From: JAAYJR01 sp964563975
GTDB lineage: Bacteria > Bacteroidota > Bacteroidia > Bacteroidales > Prolixibacteraceae
DNA: 64,000 nucleotides
Direction of reading: 5' to 3'
Assembly: GCA_964563975.1 (NCBI GenBank)
Contig: CAZLZJ010000004.1
Span: forward strand, 18,500 to 82,499
Positions 36,742-45,247 of the stretch are shown one piece after another. Position 1 is the stretch's first letter; every line of letters begins with the position of its first letter. A model generated the notes under the pieces. The model saw only the letters and a program-made list of their open reading frames with translations. It did no database searches and was not told the DNA's origin. Position numbers and translations under genes: made by a program.

Positions 36742-37521
36742 TTATCGGACGCCGAGATAAAAATAGAGCACTGCTATCAGCGTGGTTACCGTGCTCAGAA
36801 TTGTTGTAAAGGTTACGTTTGAATAACTTGTTGAAATGGCTTGAAGCGGTTCTACAATAATCACATCATTGGGGTAAACATAGTAATGATCCCTTGAGGA
36901 TATCTTAGAGTCGGAAAGGTTGAGCCGGTGATGCATAATTTTCTCACCTTCATTACGGACTAGAATAACCTTTTTACGGTCACCGTATCTCGTGATTCCT
37001 CCTCCCAGTCCCAGCGCTTCATAAATAGTCAGCTTATCCTGGGAAAAACTGTAAACACCCTGTCGTGTTACTTCACCCATTATGGTAATCTGATTGTCAA
37101 CAAATTTCACAATAACAGATGTTTGTGATACATATTCACTGAGAGCTTTCTGGATTTTCAGGGATGCCTCGGAAGTGGTCATATTCCCTACATTTATTTC
37201 TCCCACAAACGGGAAGTTGATATTGCCGTCCTCATCCACAAGATATCCGATAATGCTTCCGAGTCCGCCTCCATATCCTCCAAATCTTATTTCTTCTGTT
37301 GCATTGAATATCTGACTTGTCTGCGGATCTATGCTCAGGACCTTAATATAAAGTTTGTCAAAAGGCATGATGCGTTTCTGTGTACGGGGATTGATACCGG
37401 GATCGAGTTCTTCAATGTCATTGAAATAACTCAGCTGTTTCTTTGGTACGCATGAAACGGCAAGAACCATCAGAAGGATGATTATTAATTTATTATGCCA
37501 GGAATTCATTCTATGATGCAT
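36742..37521 (-). CDS. Wza-type polysaccharide export lipoprotein
   Basis: The 259-aa outer-membrane export protein has a lipoprotein signal (IIILLMVLAVSC), an N-terminal polysaccharide export domain (FDKLYIKVLSIDPQ; EDGNINFPFVGEINVGNMT), an SLBB-like domain (ITIMGEVTRQGVYSF), and a C-terminal hydrophobic helix. An ATG four codons in (37509) may be the actual start. It heads the Wza-Wzc-ACP-AsnB operon, behind a well-formed promoter at 37628-37658. A role as the outer-membrane channel of a capsule/exopolysaccharide system is well supported by family and neighbour. Confidence 0.92.
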   Translation of the reverse strand: MHHRMNSWHNKLIIILLMVLAVSCVPKKQLSYFNDIEELDPGINPRTQKRIMPFDKLYIKVLSIDPQTSQIFNATEEIRFGGYGGGLGSIIGYLVDEDGNINFPFVGEINVGNMTTSEASLKIQKALSEYVSQTSVIVKFVDNQITIMGEVTRQGVYSFSQDKLTIYEALGLGGGITRYGDRKKVILVRNEGEKIMHHRLNLSDSKISSRDHYYVYPNDVIIVEPLQAISTSYSNVTFTTILSTVTTLIAVLYFYLGVR

Positions 37522-37627
37522 AAGGCAGATTTTCGTATTATACAGTTAATTAATAGAAATGTTTCAACGCTTTTCAGAAAATTATTCACATCGGAACAGT
37601 ACTGTACAAAGCTTTTAAATTCAGGTG

Positions 37628-37658
37628 CAAAGATATGGAATTAATACATGTCGGTCAA
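37628..37658 (-). promoter_or_regulatory. Promoter of the Wza-Wzc-ACP-AsnB operon
   Basis: On the minus strand TTG (37658-37656), a 20-bp spacer and TATCTTTG (37635-37628) match the Bacteroidota consensus closely. The implied leader is about 100 nt. Confidence 0.65.
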
Positions 37659-37716
37659 TACTTGCCATTCATTCTGTTTGTGGTTCCTGGTTCATCGTTT
37701 CTGATTTCTGATTCGT

Positions 37717-37748
37717 GAAGTTTTGTTGATAATTATTTCCGGTTCACC
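37717..37748 (+). repeat. 32-bp dispersed intergenic motif, copy 1
   Basis: The stretch beginning GAAGTTTTGTTGATAATT and ending CCGGTTCACC recurs at 38981-39012 with 30 of 32 bases identical, again upstream of a plus-strand gene. A weaker minus-strand relative (TTTTTGTTGATAATTTTCGG) lies near 60465-60486, upstream of tmRNA. Function unknown. Confidence 0.7.
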
Positions 37749-37852
37749 TGTATAATCAACGGAAAAACAGGCGCTGAAGTCATTTTAAATCCTTATTTTT
37801 AAGATTATACCTTTTGCAGTGGTTCAATGGTAGATATGCCAATGCCTCGGGA

Positions 37853-38000
37853 GTAATTCAATCCCGGGCAGGGGTTACCAATATCGGAGAAAGTAATTCA
37901 GTTTCGGGCAAGGTTTGCCAATACTGGAAATTAATTCAATCCCGGACAAGGTTATCCAATACCGGAGAAAGTTGTTTTGTATGCCGGAGAAGGTAATTCA
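37853..38000 (+). repeat. Imperfect 40-bp tandem repeats upstream of the prmC-like gene
   Basis: GTAATTCA landmarks occur at 37853 and 37893, TTAATTCA at 37931 and GTAATTCA again at 37992. Between them CCCGG-CA, TTACCAATA and CGGAGAAA recur. About 3.5 units are present, ending 20 bp before the ATG at 38020. The first part also resembles tRNA arms but cannot fold as one. Confidence 0.75.
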
Positions 38001-38019
38001 ATAAAGAAATAAAAAACAA

Positions 38020-38919
38020 ATGAACAAGGAGGAACTTTTAAGTTCTCTTATTGATGAATGGGAAGATAAGCTTCATATTCTCAATGATAAGCCTGAAGAA
38101 AATGCAGATGCAATAATAAGAGCATTATGGCTTAAGGCTTCAGGTCTGGCGGTTTCTGTTCAGAAAGCAGGGGATCTGCCATTGCCTGATCTGAATGAAG
38201 AGCAAAAAAACGATTTGTCGGAACTGATCAGGATCAGATCGGGAAATTACCCGACTGCCTATCTTACCGGGAAGCAATGTTTTATGGGAATCGAACTGAT
38301 TACTGACAGCAGGGCACTTATACCCAGGAAAGAAACAGAATTGCTGTGTTCCGCCTGCTTAACCCTGACTGAAAAAATGCAGCAAGACACTGACATTGTC
38401 AGGGTAATGGATATTTGCTGCGGATCGGGCAATCTCGGTATTGCACTGGCATATTACAATTCAAATTGCATTGTCCATGCGTCTGATATTTCTCATGATG
38501 CAGTGGAGCTAACCATAGCGAATATCAACTCCCTGGGTCTGGGTCAGCGTGTCATGGCCAAACAGGGGGACATGATGGCCGCTTTTGACTCTCCGGAGTT
38601 TTATGAAAAGATAGATCTGATTATGTGCAATCCTCCTTACATTTTCAGTTCGAAAGTACCTCAGATGCATCCCGAGATATCGGAAAATGAACCAGGAATG
38701 GCATTTGATGGCGGCGCTCTGGGTATAGGAATAATTAAAAGGCTGTTACAGGATTCTCCGCCATTTCTGAAAAAGAAAGCCTGGATTGCCCTTGAAGTCG
38801 GCCTGGGACAAGGGGGCCTGATAACCATGCTGTTGGAAAGATCCGGTGTTTTTACAAACATCAGTACCGTCCAGGATGAGTCCGGTAATATCAGAGTGGT
38901 ATACGCACAGAAAGTCTGA
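38020..38919 (+). CDS. prmC: PrmC/HemK-like N5-glutamine methyltransferase
   Basis: The 299-aa protein fits PrmC: an N-terminal helical domain, YPTAYLTGKQCFMGIEL, RALIPRKETELL, the AdoMet-binding DICCGSGNLGIALA and the catalytic NPPY (MCNPPYIFSS, about residue 205). PrmC methylates the GGQ glutamine of release factors. Some motifs are altered compared with the standard enzyme (DICCGSG for DLGTGSG, K for P before ETE), so it might be a relative acting on another substrate. It stands alone, upstream of gmd, behind tandem repeats. Confidence 0.75.
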   Translation: MNKEELLSSLIDEWEDKLHILNDKPEENADAIIRALWLKASGLAVSVQKAGDLPLPDLNEEQKNDLSELIRIRSGNYPTAYLTGKQCFMGIELITDSRALIPRKETELLCSACLTLTEKMQQDTDIVRVMDICCGSGNLGIALAYYNSNCIVHASDISHDAVELTIANINSLGLGQRVMAKQGDMMAAFDSPEFYEKIDLIMCNPPYIFSSKVPQMHPEISENEPGMAFDGGALGIGIIKRLLQDSPPFLKKKAWIALEVGLGQGGLITMLLERSGVFTNISTVQDESGNIRVVYAQKV

Positions 38920-38980
38920 TGATTGAATAGTATATGGGTTCCTGTGAGGTAGAGAGTCAGGCTAATGAATGCTTTCTCCT

Positions 38981-39012
38981 GAAGGTTTGTTGATAATTAT
39001 TCCCGGTTCACC
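38981..39012 (+). repeat. 32-bp dispersed intergenic motif, copy 2
   Basis: This is the second copy of the motif at 37717-37748, beginning GAAGGTTTGTTGATAATT, 92 bp upstream of gmd. Confidence 0.7.
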
Positions 39013-39103
39013 GACATATTCACCATATAGTTCTTGGAATGCAGGGAATTTTTGTTTCTTTTTGTCTGGCTTTACGTATAAGATGAAAAATTAATACCAA
39101 CAA

Positions 39104-40261
39104 ATGAGCAAAACAGCGTTAATCACAGGAGTTACAGGACAGGACGGAGCCTATCTGGTTGAATTTCTTCTGAAAAAAGGATATGTGGTGCATGGCATAA
39201 AGCGAAGAAGTTCTCTTTTGAACACTGACCGTATTGATCACCTGTACCAGGATCCGCATATGGAAAACAGGAGCCTGTTCCTTCATTACGGAGATCTCAG
39301 CGATTCGATGAATATCACCCGTATCATTCAGGAATGCCGTCCGGATGAGATCTACAACCTCGGAGCCATGAGTCATGTAAAAGTCAGTTTTGACGTTCCG
39401 GAATATACTGCAAACACCGACGGGATAGGTACATTGCGTATCCTGGAGGCAATACGCCTTCTGGGACTTAAGGATATTACCCGGTTTTACCAGGCAAGTA
39501 CATCGGAATTATACGGGCTGGTTCAGGAAGTGCCGCAGACAGAAAAGACTCCTTTTTATCCGCGAAGTCCGTATTCCGTGGCCAAACTGTATGCCTACTG
39601 GATAACTGTCAATTACAGGGAAGCCTACGGACTGCATGCAAGCAACGGTATCCTGTTCAACCATGAATCTCCGATACGTGGTGAGACATTCGTTTCAAGA
39701 AAAATAACCAGAGGTCTTGCAAAGATCGTTCTGGGTTTGCAGAATACCCTTTTTATGGGGAACCTGTCTGCAAAACGCGACTGGGGACATGCGAAGGACT
39801 ATATTCAGGCAATGTACCTTATGCTTCAGCAGGATGAGCCCGATGACTATGTCATTGCCACGGGTATTACCACAGAGGTAAGGGAATTTATCAGGCGTTC
39901 ATTTGAAGCAGTCGGAATAATCCTGGTTTTTGAAGGTGAAGGTGAGAAGGAGACCGGCACTATTGCCCATATAAACGATGAAGTATTTGCTGAAAAGGTG
40001 GGGGAGGAGTATCTTCCAGCTTTCAGTCAGCGGATAAAAAATGATCCGGTGGCAGTGAGGGTTGATCCTGCTTATTTCCGTCCGACGGAAGTGGAGCTGC
40101 TTATAGGCGACCCTTCGAAGGCAAAATCCAGACTGGGCTGGGAGCCGGAGTATGACCTGGATAAACTGATAGATGATATGATTACTTCTGACCTTGTGCT
40201 GATGAAAAAAGAGGATTATCTTCGTGAAGGAGGTTATGAAATACTGAATTATTTTGAATAA
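39104..40261 (+). CDS. gmd: GDP-mannose 4,6-dehydratase
   Basis: The 385-aa SDR enzyme has the cofactor motif GVTGQDGAYL near the N-terminus, KRRSSLLNTDRIDHLY, and the active-site sequences QASTSELYG and PRSPYSVAKLYAYW with the catalytic Thr/Ser, Tyr and Lys. NHESPIRGETFVSRKITR is a signature of GMD. It makes GDP-4-keto-6-deoxymannose from GDP-mannose in the cytoplasm. The GDP-fucose synthase gene follows after 44 bp. The length is slightly above the usual 350-370 aa. Confidence 0.96.
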   Translation: MSKTALITGVTGQDGAYLVEFLLKKGYVVHGIKRRSSLLNTDRIDHLYQDPHMENRSLFLHYGDLSDSMNITRIIQECRPDEIYNLGAMSHVKVSFDVPEYTANTDGIGTLRILEAIRLLGLKDITRFYQASTSELYGLVQEVPQTEKTPFYPRSPYSVAKLYAYWITVNYREAYGLHASNGILFNHESPIRGETFVSRKITRGLAKIVLGLQNTLFMGNLSAKRDWGHAKDYIQAMYLMLQQDEPDDYVIATGITTEVREFIRRSFEAVGIILVFEGEGEKETGTIAHINDEVFAEKVGEEYLPAFSQRIKNDPVAVRVDPAYFRPTEVELLIGDPSKAKSRLGWEPEYDLDKLIDDMITSDLVLMKKEDYLREGGYEILNYFE

Positions 40262-40305
40262 CCCATTAGCAGGTTTTGAGTAATCCATGAGCAGATCTAT
40301 AATCC

Positions 40306-41454
40306 ATGAACAGATCATCAAAAATATATGTAGCCGGACATACAGGACTTGTCGGATCAGCCATAACAGGAAATCTTAAGTCAGGAGGATACGACAATTT
40401 AATATTCAGGACCTTTAACGAACTGGATCTGACGGACCAGCAGGCTGTTGAAGAGTTTTTTTCGGCAGAAAAACCTGAATATGTGTTTCTTGCTGCAGCA
40501 TTGGTGGGAGGGATAGTTGCCAACAACACTTACAGGGCAGATTTCATTTACAACAATCTGATGATACAGAATAATGTGATCCATGCCTGCTGGAAACACG
40601 GAGTGAAAAAGCTGCTTTTTCTCGGATCAACCTGTATTTATCCGAAAAATGCCCCGCAGCCGCTGAAAGAGGAATATCTTCTTACAGCTCCGCTGGAATA
40701 TACCAATGAGCCTTATGCCATTGCCAAAATAGCAGGCCTGAAAACCTGTGAGTCGTACAATATTCAGTACGGTACGGATTTTATCGCGGTGATGCCGACC
40801 AATCTCTATGGTCCGGGTGATAATTATAATCTGGAAAAATCGCATGTGCTCCCTGCACTGATGAGAAAGATCCATCTGGGCAAATGTTTTGAAGAGGGAA
40901 ATACAGATGCGGTAAGGAAGGATCTGAAGAAATATCCGGTTGAAGGTCTGGGGGAAGATTCCGGTGATGAAGAGATCATCAGTGTTCTGGGGCAATATGG
41001 CGTGGAGGTCAGATCAGGTTTTGAGAACGGCACCGGGCCGGGTGCCGGGAAAAGGGTGGTTGTGTCGGTATGGGGAACAGGTGCCCCGTATCGTGAATTC
41101 ATGCATTCCGGCGATATGGCCCGGGCCTGTATTTATATCATGGAAAAAGTAAGTGCAACAGATATTGTAAACCTTCATAGGACCGGCAGGGAGAATGATT
41201 ACAAGGCACCGCATTTCATCAATATAGGGACGGGAGAGGAGATTACCATAAGGGAGCTGGCATACAGGATCAAAGAAATGACCGGATTCAGGGGTGAGAT
41301 AGTGTTTGACAGTTCCAGGCCTGACGGTACAATGCGGAAGGCAACGGATATTACGATACTGAAAAATCTGGGATTCAGGCACAGATACGATCTTGATGCC
41401 GGATTGCGTGAGGTCTATGAAAAATATTTAAGGGATCAGAATAAGCCGGAATGA
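40306..41454 (+). CDS. fcl: GDP-L-fucose synthase
   Basis: The 382-aa epimerase/reductase has AGHTGLVGSAI, FLAAALVGGIVANNTY, FLGSTCIYPKNAPQPL and the catalytic YAIAKIAGLK. It converts the gmd product to GDP-L-fucose. It is about 60 aa longer than the E. coli enzyme: an insertion around residues 205-245 (LKKYPVEGLGEDSGDEE and following) separates the usual HV.PALIRK and VWGTG blocks. This insertion is known in some Bacteroidota versions. With gmd it forms a fucose-precursor operon feeding the surface glycan. Confidence 0.95.
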   Translation: MNRSSKIYVAGHTGLVGSAITGNLKSGGYDNLIFRTFNELDLTDQQAVEEFFSAEKPEYVFLAAALVGGIVANNTYRADFIYNNLMIQNNVIHACWKHGVKKLLFLGSTCIYPKNAPQPLKEEYLLTAPLEYTNEPYAIAKIAGLKTCESYNIQYGTDFIAVMPTNLYGPGDNYNLEKSHVLPALMRKIHLGKCFEEGNTDAVRKDLKKYPVEGLGEDSGDEEIISVLGQYGVEVRSGFENGTGPGAGKRVVVSVWGTGAPYREFMHSGDMARACIYIMEKVSATDIVNLHRTGRENDYKAPHFINIGTGEEITIRELAYRIKEMTGFRGEIVFDSSRPDGTMRKATDITILKNLGFRHRYDLDAGLREVYEKYLRDQNKPE

Positions 41455-41464
41455 ATCCTGATTT

Positions 41465-42916
41465 TCAGGAACCCGTCCTGTGAAAGATGGTTTTGATTGT
41501 TTTCAGGAGAATGACAAAATCGAGTCTGGGAGACCAGTTGTCTATATAAGCCAGATCCATTTCCATCCATTTCTCGAATTTTATATTGTTTCTTTCCGGT
41601 TTTATCTGCCAGAAGCATGACAGTCCCGGTTTGACTGAAAGCCGCCGGAGCTGCCATCTCTTGTAATGGACAGTTTCTTCCTGAAGAGGCGGCCGCGGAC
41701 CGATAAGTGACATTTCTCCTTTCAGTACGTTGATAAGCTGTGGCAGTTCATCAAGACCTGTTTTGCGCAGTAGTTTGCCCACTTTGGTAATTCGCGGGTC
41801 ATCCTTTATCTTGAACACCGGTCCGTCGGCTTCATTGTGCATCATAAGATCTTTCCTCAGGCTTTCGGCACCGGACACCATTGTCCGGAATTTGTACAGA
41901 TTGAACTGCCTTCCCCTCAAACCCACCCTTGCCTGTTTATAGATCACCGGACCTTTTGAGGTAAACTTGATTGCCAGTGCGATAATTATCATTATGGGTG
42001 AAAGGAGTATAAGTGCGAGAAGTGAAAAAAAAATGTCAGTAACCTTCTTGAATGCCAGAGCAGACGGACGGTATGGTATGTTGATGAATGTAAGAAAATT
42101 CCTGTTCCCGATGACCGTATTGACAGCATTTGAAAGATTCAGTCTTGATTCGTCATGCATCAGCCTGAAAATAACACCCAGTTCCTCACATGATCTGAGG
42201 ATGTTCCTGATATCGGCAGGAACAATCTTTTCCCTGACATACATAACCTCATCTATCGGCTCTATCTCCATAAAATCGTAAAGGGATTTCCCTGATCTTT
42301 CCGGCAGGACTTCAATGGAATTCTGGTATTTTTTCATTACTTCCGGGGAACTGGAATAAATCAGTATTATCCGGTAGCCCCATTCCTTGTTTTCAAAAAG
42401 GTTCTCAATAAATGGAATTGATGTGTCATCAGCTATCAGTACCGTATTGCGGTAATTATAACCTTTCGAACGGTATATCCGGAAGAGATAGTATTCCGCC
42501 AGTCTGATCAGAAAAAGGAAAAGGAAGCCGAAAGCAGCAGCTTCTATGAGAAAGAGGCGTGAGATATCATGCAGCTTGAACAGGAAATAGAAAACAAGAA
42601 GCAACAGGAAAACGAGTGCAGTTGACTGCAGATACTCGAAAAATACCGTACTGTAGCGTTTGGTTCTCGGTATGTCCATCGCGTCGAGCAGGTAAAGTAT
42701 TATGAGCCAGAAAGGCGCAATCAGGAGATAGATCCAGAGTATTGTAAGGTTTGAAAAAAATAATCCCCCCGCTTCAGAATAATTGATGAAATATGAGAGC
42801 TGAAAGGCCAGCGTAACGGCCAGAATATCACCAATTCTCAGTATGGTGCCAAGAAGATTCTTCTTCTTGATGAACGGGATTACTTTTTTAGTTAAAATTC
42901 TGATTACGCGATCCAT
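41465..42916 (-). CDS. WcaJ-type polyprenyl glycosylphosphotransferase
   Basis: The 483-aa protein has four to five N-terminal membrane helices, a CoA-binding-like Rossmann region (about 165-255) and a C-terminal phosphoglycosyl transferase domain: YKQARVGLRGRQFNLYKFRTM, DELPQLINVLKGEMSLIGPRPP and KPGLSCFWQIKPERNN. It starts a lipid-linked glycan by attaching a hexose-1-phosphate, often glucose or galactose, to undecaprenyl phosphate. It faces the fcl gene (10 bp apart). It is the second priming enzyme in the window, so at least two glycans, or two steps, are likely. Confidence 0.93.
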   Translation of the reverse strand: MDRVIRILTKKVIPFIKKKNLLGTILRIGDILAVTLAFQLSYFINYSEAGGLFFSNLTILWIYLLIAPFWLIILYLLDAMDIPRTKRYSTVFFEYLQSTALVFLLLLVFYFLFKLHDISRLFLIEAAAFGFLFLFLIRLAEYYLFRIYRSKGYNYRNTVLIADDTSIPFIENLFENKEWGYRIILIYSSSPEVMKKYQNSIEVLPERSGKSLYDFMEIEPIDEVMYVREKIVPADIRNILRSCEELGVIFRLMHDESRLNLSNAVNTVIGNRNFLTFINIPYRPSALAFKKVTDIFFSLLALILLSPIMIIIALAIKFTSKGPVIYKQARVGLRGRQFNLYKFRTMVSGAESLRKDLMMHNEADGPVFKIKDDPRITKVGKLLRKTGLDELPQLINVLKGEMSLIGPRPPLQEETVHYKRWQLRRLSVKPGLSCFWQIKPERNNIKFEKWMEMDLAYIDNWSPRLDFVILLKTIKTIFHRTGS

Positions 42917-43048
42917 AATACTGACGGTCTTCTATCAGGTATTTATACGTGATAAAACGGAAAAGGTTTATTTACCAGCCGGGTGAGCATGTATTTATCC
43001 GAATCCTTATACCTGTTGTGAAATATATGCTTATAAATATAGAAAAAA

Positions 43049-43067
43049 AAGTCGTTGAGAACGACTT
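43049..43067 (-). terminator. Rho-independent terminator
   Basis: On the minus strand AAGTCGTT pairs with AACGACTT around a 3-nt loop and is followed by a run of Ts (TTTTTTTTC). It follows the stop of the 43095-43673 gene by about 28 bp. Confidence 0.8.
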
Positions 43068-43094
43068 TCTGCCTGAATAACAAATGGGGTTTTT

Positions 43095-43673
43095 CTAAAC
43101 TCTTTGAGAATGGAAATATGTGACCTTGTTCAGTTCGGTAATATCCTGGACCTTAAAACCATTATTGTCAAGTAGCAGCATAACATCTCTCTTTGAAAGA
43201 TTCCGGTTGGTTTTTGAATCCATGAAATTATAAAGTGTATTTATTATAGGAATTTTTGACAGTATTCCGTGTTCCACTGCTTCTCTGTCAGCATCATTTT
43301 TTCTTAATGAAAAACTGTTATGGTTTTTGCTGTCCAGGAAATAGCCTATGAAATTACTCTTGGGTGTGAGAATGCTGTGAATGGAATGCAGAAAACTCTT
43401 GGTGTCACGTAATTCATTGAGTGGAATAAGGTTTATAACAGTTTTGACATTCTTCATTTCCTCGGCATCATAAAAATAATGATGCAGGGAGGATAGAACA
43501 ACCAGATTCGGGTCATCGTCAAGATTCAGCCATTCAAGATAATTTGTCAGGTCCTCGTTTCTTTTTTCAGTAAGTAATTCAAGTCCTGTATTGTTTTTCA
43601 CTAAATACTGTGGGAAACCATAATTTATTCCTCTTGATGCAATATGCTTATTGTAAGTCAGATCAGCTCTCAT
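43095..43673 (-). CDS. Methyltransferase-like protein of a surface-glycan locus, unknown substrate
   Basis: The 192-aa protein contains segments that resemble the later half of an AdoMet methyltransferase fold: NLVVLSSLHHYFYDAEE, then VINLIPLNELRDTKSFLHSI and LTPKSNFIGYFLDS, with a C-terminal LLLDNNGFKVQDITELN strand-helix typical of class I enzymes. The glycine-rich AdoMet-binding loop is not visible, so it may be inactive, shortened or a different protein. It ends at a good terminator and stands alone between two glycan-related genes and a repeat-rich non-coding region. Confidence 0.5.
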   Translation of the reverse strand: MRADLTYNKHIASRGINYGFPQYLVKNNTGLELLTEKRNEDLTNYLEWLNLDDDPNLVVLSSLHHYFYDAEEMKNVKTVINLIPLNELRDTKSFLHSIHSILTPKSNFIGYFLDSKNHNSFSLRKNDADREAVEHGILSKIPIINTLYNFMDSKTNRNLSKRDVMLLLDNNGFKVQDITELNKVTYFHSQRV

Positions 43674-44005
43674 TACTATTTGTGTTTTTTAGCTTTTAAG
43701 AGTTTAACAATTATTAATGAAGTTAGTTTAAATATCAACACGGGTCAAGTGTCCAAATTATTTAAGATGCAAACATAGTGCAGGAACTGTGCCAGATGAT
43801 CAATGTTATTAGTCCTTCCGTGTAAAATATCAACAGGTTCGTCAAACGAATTCAGACGTTCGTCAAAAGGCATCAGGTTTACTGAAACTGACGGCAGTAT
43901 TAATCCGCATATATATGCCGGATTGGTTTAAGTATCTGATATACAATATTATAATATCTGAATTTCATTGAATAATATCAATGGAAAAAAATTCAGAATT
44001 TTGAC

Positions 44006-44137
44006 GAATGACTGTTTTTTGGTGATGAATGTTTTGAGAATGTGGTAACAGCAGGGAAGCAGCCGTAAGTCCGGAATCCACAGAATGACTGTTTTGGGTA
44101 ATGAATGTTTTGAGGATACAGGTAGCAGCAGGGGAAT
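44006..44137. repeat. 77-bp direct repeat in a 490-bp non-coding region
   Basis: GAATGACTGTTTT starts at 44006 and again at 44083; TGATGAATGTTTTGAG or TAATGAATGTTTTGAG and AGCAGGG follow in each copy. The rest of 43674-44163 holds a smaller repeat (TTCGTCAAA at about 43836 and 43860) and no coding frame I can support. Confidence 0.7.
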
Positions 44138-44163
44138 GAACAGGAAACCCCGAATTTGTAGGA

Positions 44164-45015
44164 TCAGGATTTTTTCTTCCGGCTTGTTCTGATTCCGTCA
44201 GGAGTATCCGTGTTGCTCTCCTTCTTCGTGTTGGTCTCCTTCTCCGTGTTGCTCTCCTTTGTTGTCGGTGCGGCACCTTCCGGAAAGTATATTTCCGGAT
44301 TGCTCTCCTTCGTTGTCGGTGCGCTACCTTCCGGAAAGTTTAATTCCGGATTGCTCTCCTTCGTTGCCGGTGCGCTACTTTCTTTAAAGTTCAATTCCTT
44401 GTATCCCTTACCCCCCGCTCTGAGTCTGCGGATCTCGTTGAAATGGTCCATGGACATCTTTTCCCTTGCCAGGCGGGACTGTTTCCGGTATTCTTCAAAT
44501 TCAGTCTTCAGTTCTTCCAGATCGGTTCTTGTATGTTTAGACACAATGAGATTTCTCCTGAATATCAGAAATCCGACTGCAAGAATTCCTGCAAGAGATG
44601 CAACAATGATCCACATTACCGAGTTATAGGCGAACTTGTTGATATTAAAGCCAAGAACATTAATAGCGTTCTTGGTCCTTATTGCTTCATCAAGTCCCGC
44701 TCTGGCACCGGCAACAAGCCTGTTGAGGGAATCTATTCTGAAATTGAGTTCGTTTATTCCCGTGCTGAGTTCTGTATTCCTTGATTCCGAGGCTCTTAAA
44801 CTGTCAATTGCATTTCTTTTAATCTGCTGAAACATATCTTCCCGGATGGCACGGTAATATTCATAGATCCTGGTTCTTTCCTCAATATAATTCAACTGTT
44901 CAGAAAGTTTTCCCTGTTTCAGGACTTCGGGCATTTCTGCCTGACCCATGCATGCCGGTCTGAACAGGGATATCAGAATAATTAATGCAACAGCTCGTAA
45001 AATATTATAATCCAT
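44164..45015 (-). CDS. Membrane protein with coiled coil and 17-aa C-terminal repeats
   Basis: The 283-aa product has an N-terminal signal-like segment (VALIILISLFRPACMG), a long helical periplasmic part (YIEERTRIYEYYRAIRED; coiled-coil heptads to about 115), a membrane helix (VMWIIVASLAGILAVGFLIF), and a cytoplasmic helical stretch (DLEELKTEFEEYRKQSRLA). The tail is a tandem repeat of 17 aa (51 bp; landmarks at 44251, 44302 and 44353) containing PEGSAPTTKESN, ending in Lys-rich sequence. Function unknown; related proteins occur widely in Bacteroidota. The repeat is the part most likely to vary between strains. Confidence 0.7.
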   Translation of the reverse strand: MDYNILRAVALIILISLFRPACMGQAEMPEVLKQGKLSEQLNYIEERTRIYEYYRAIREDMFQQIKRNAIDSLRASESRNTELSTGINELNFRIDSLNRLVAGARAGLDEAIRTKNAINVLGFNINKFAYNSVMWIIVASLAGILAVGFLIFRRNLIVSKHTRTDLEELKTEFEEYRKQSRLAREKMSMDHFNEIRRLRAGGKGYKELNFKESSAPATKESNPELNFPEGSAPTTKESNPEIYFPEGAAPTTKESNTEKETNTKKESNTDTPDGIRTSRKKKS

Positions 45016-45247
45016 TCTCTTTGACGGTTAACGATAATATAATCTCAACTTCTACCTGTATTAGCTAACGAATTTAAAGAATAATTATTTTAAAGAAGAA
45101 TTAAGTTTATAATTTTGTTTTAAGCAGGAGTATCTGGAATATCACTGAGTTACATAAATTACAGATTTTAAGTTTCCTTTAATGAATTCATGATATTGTG
45201 TTAAGATATTTCTTATTGTTAATTTAGTAGTGTTAAAAGTGTTGGCA

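Noticed and set aside
37725..37733. DnaA box (TGTTGATAA resembles the complement of TTATCCACA)
   Set aside because: One central mismatch, isolated sites, and no dnaA, dnaN or AT-rich origin features nearby.
37817..37878. tRNA gene suggested by GGTTCAATGGTAGA and a T-arm-like TTCAATCCC
   Set aside because: No acceptor stem or anticodon arm can be formed, and the second motif is part of the 40-bp tandem repeat.
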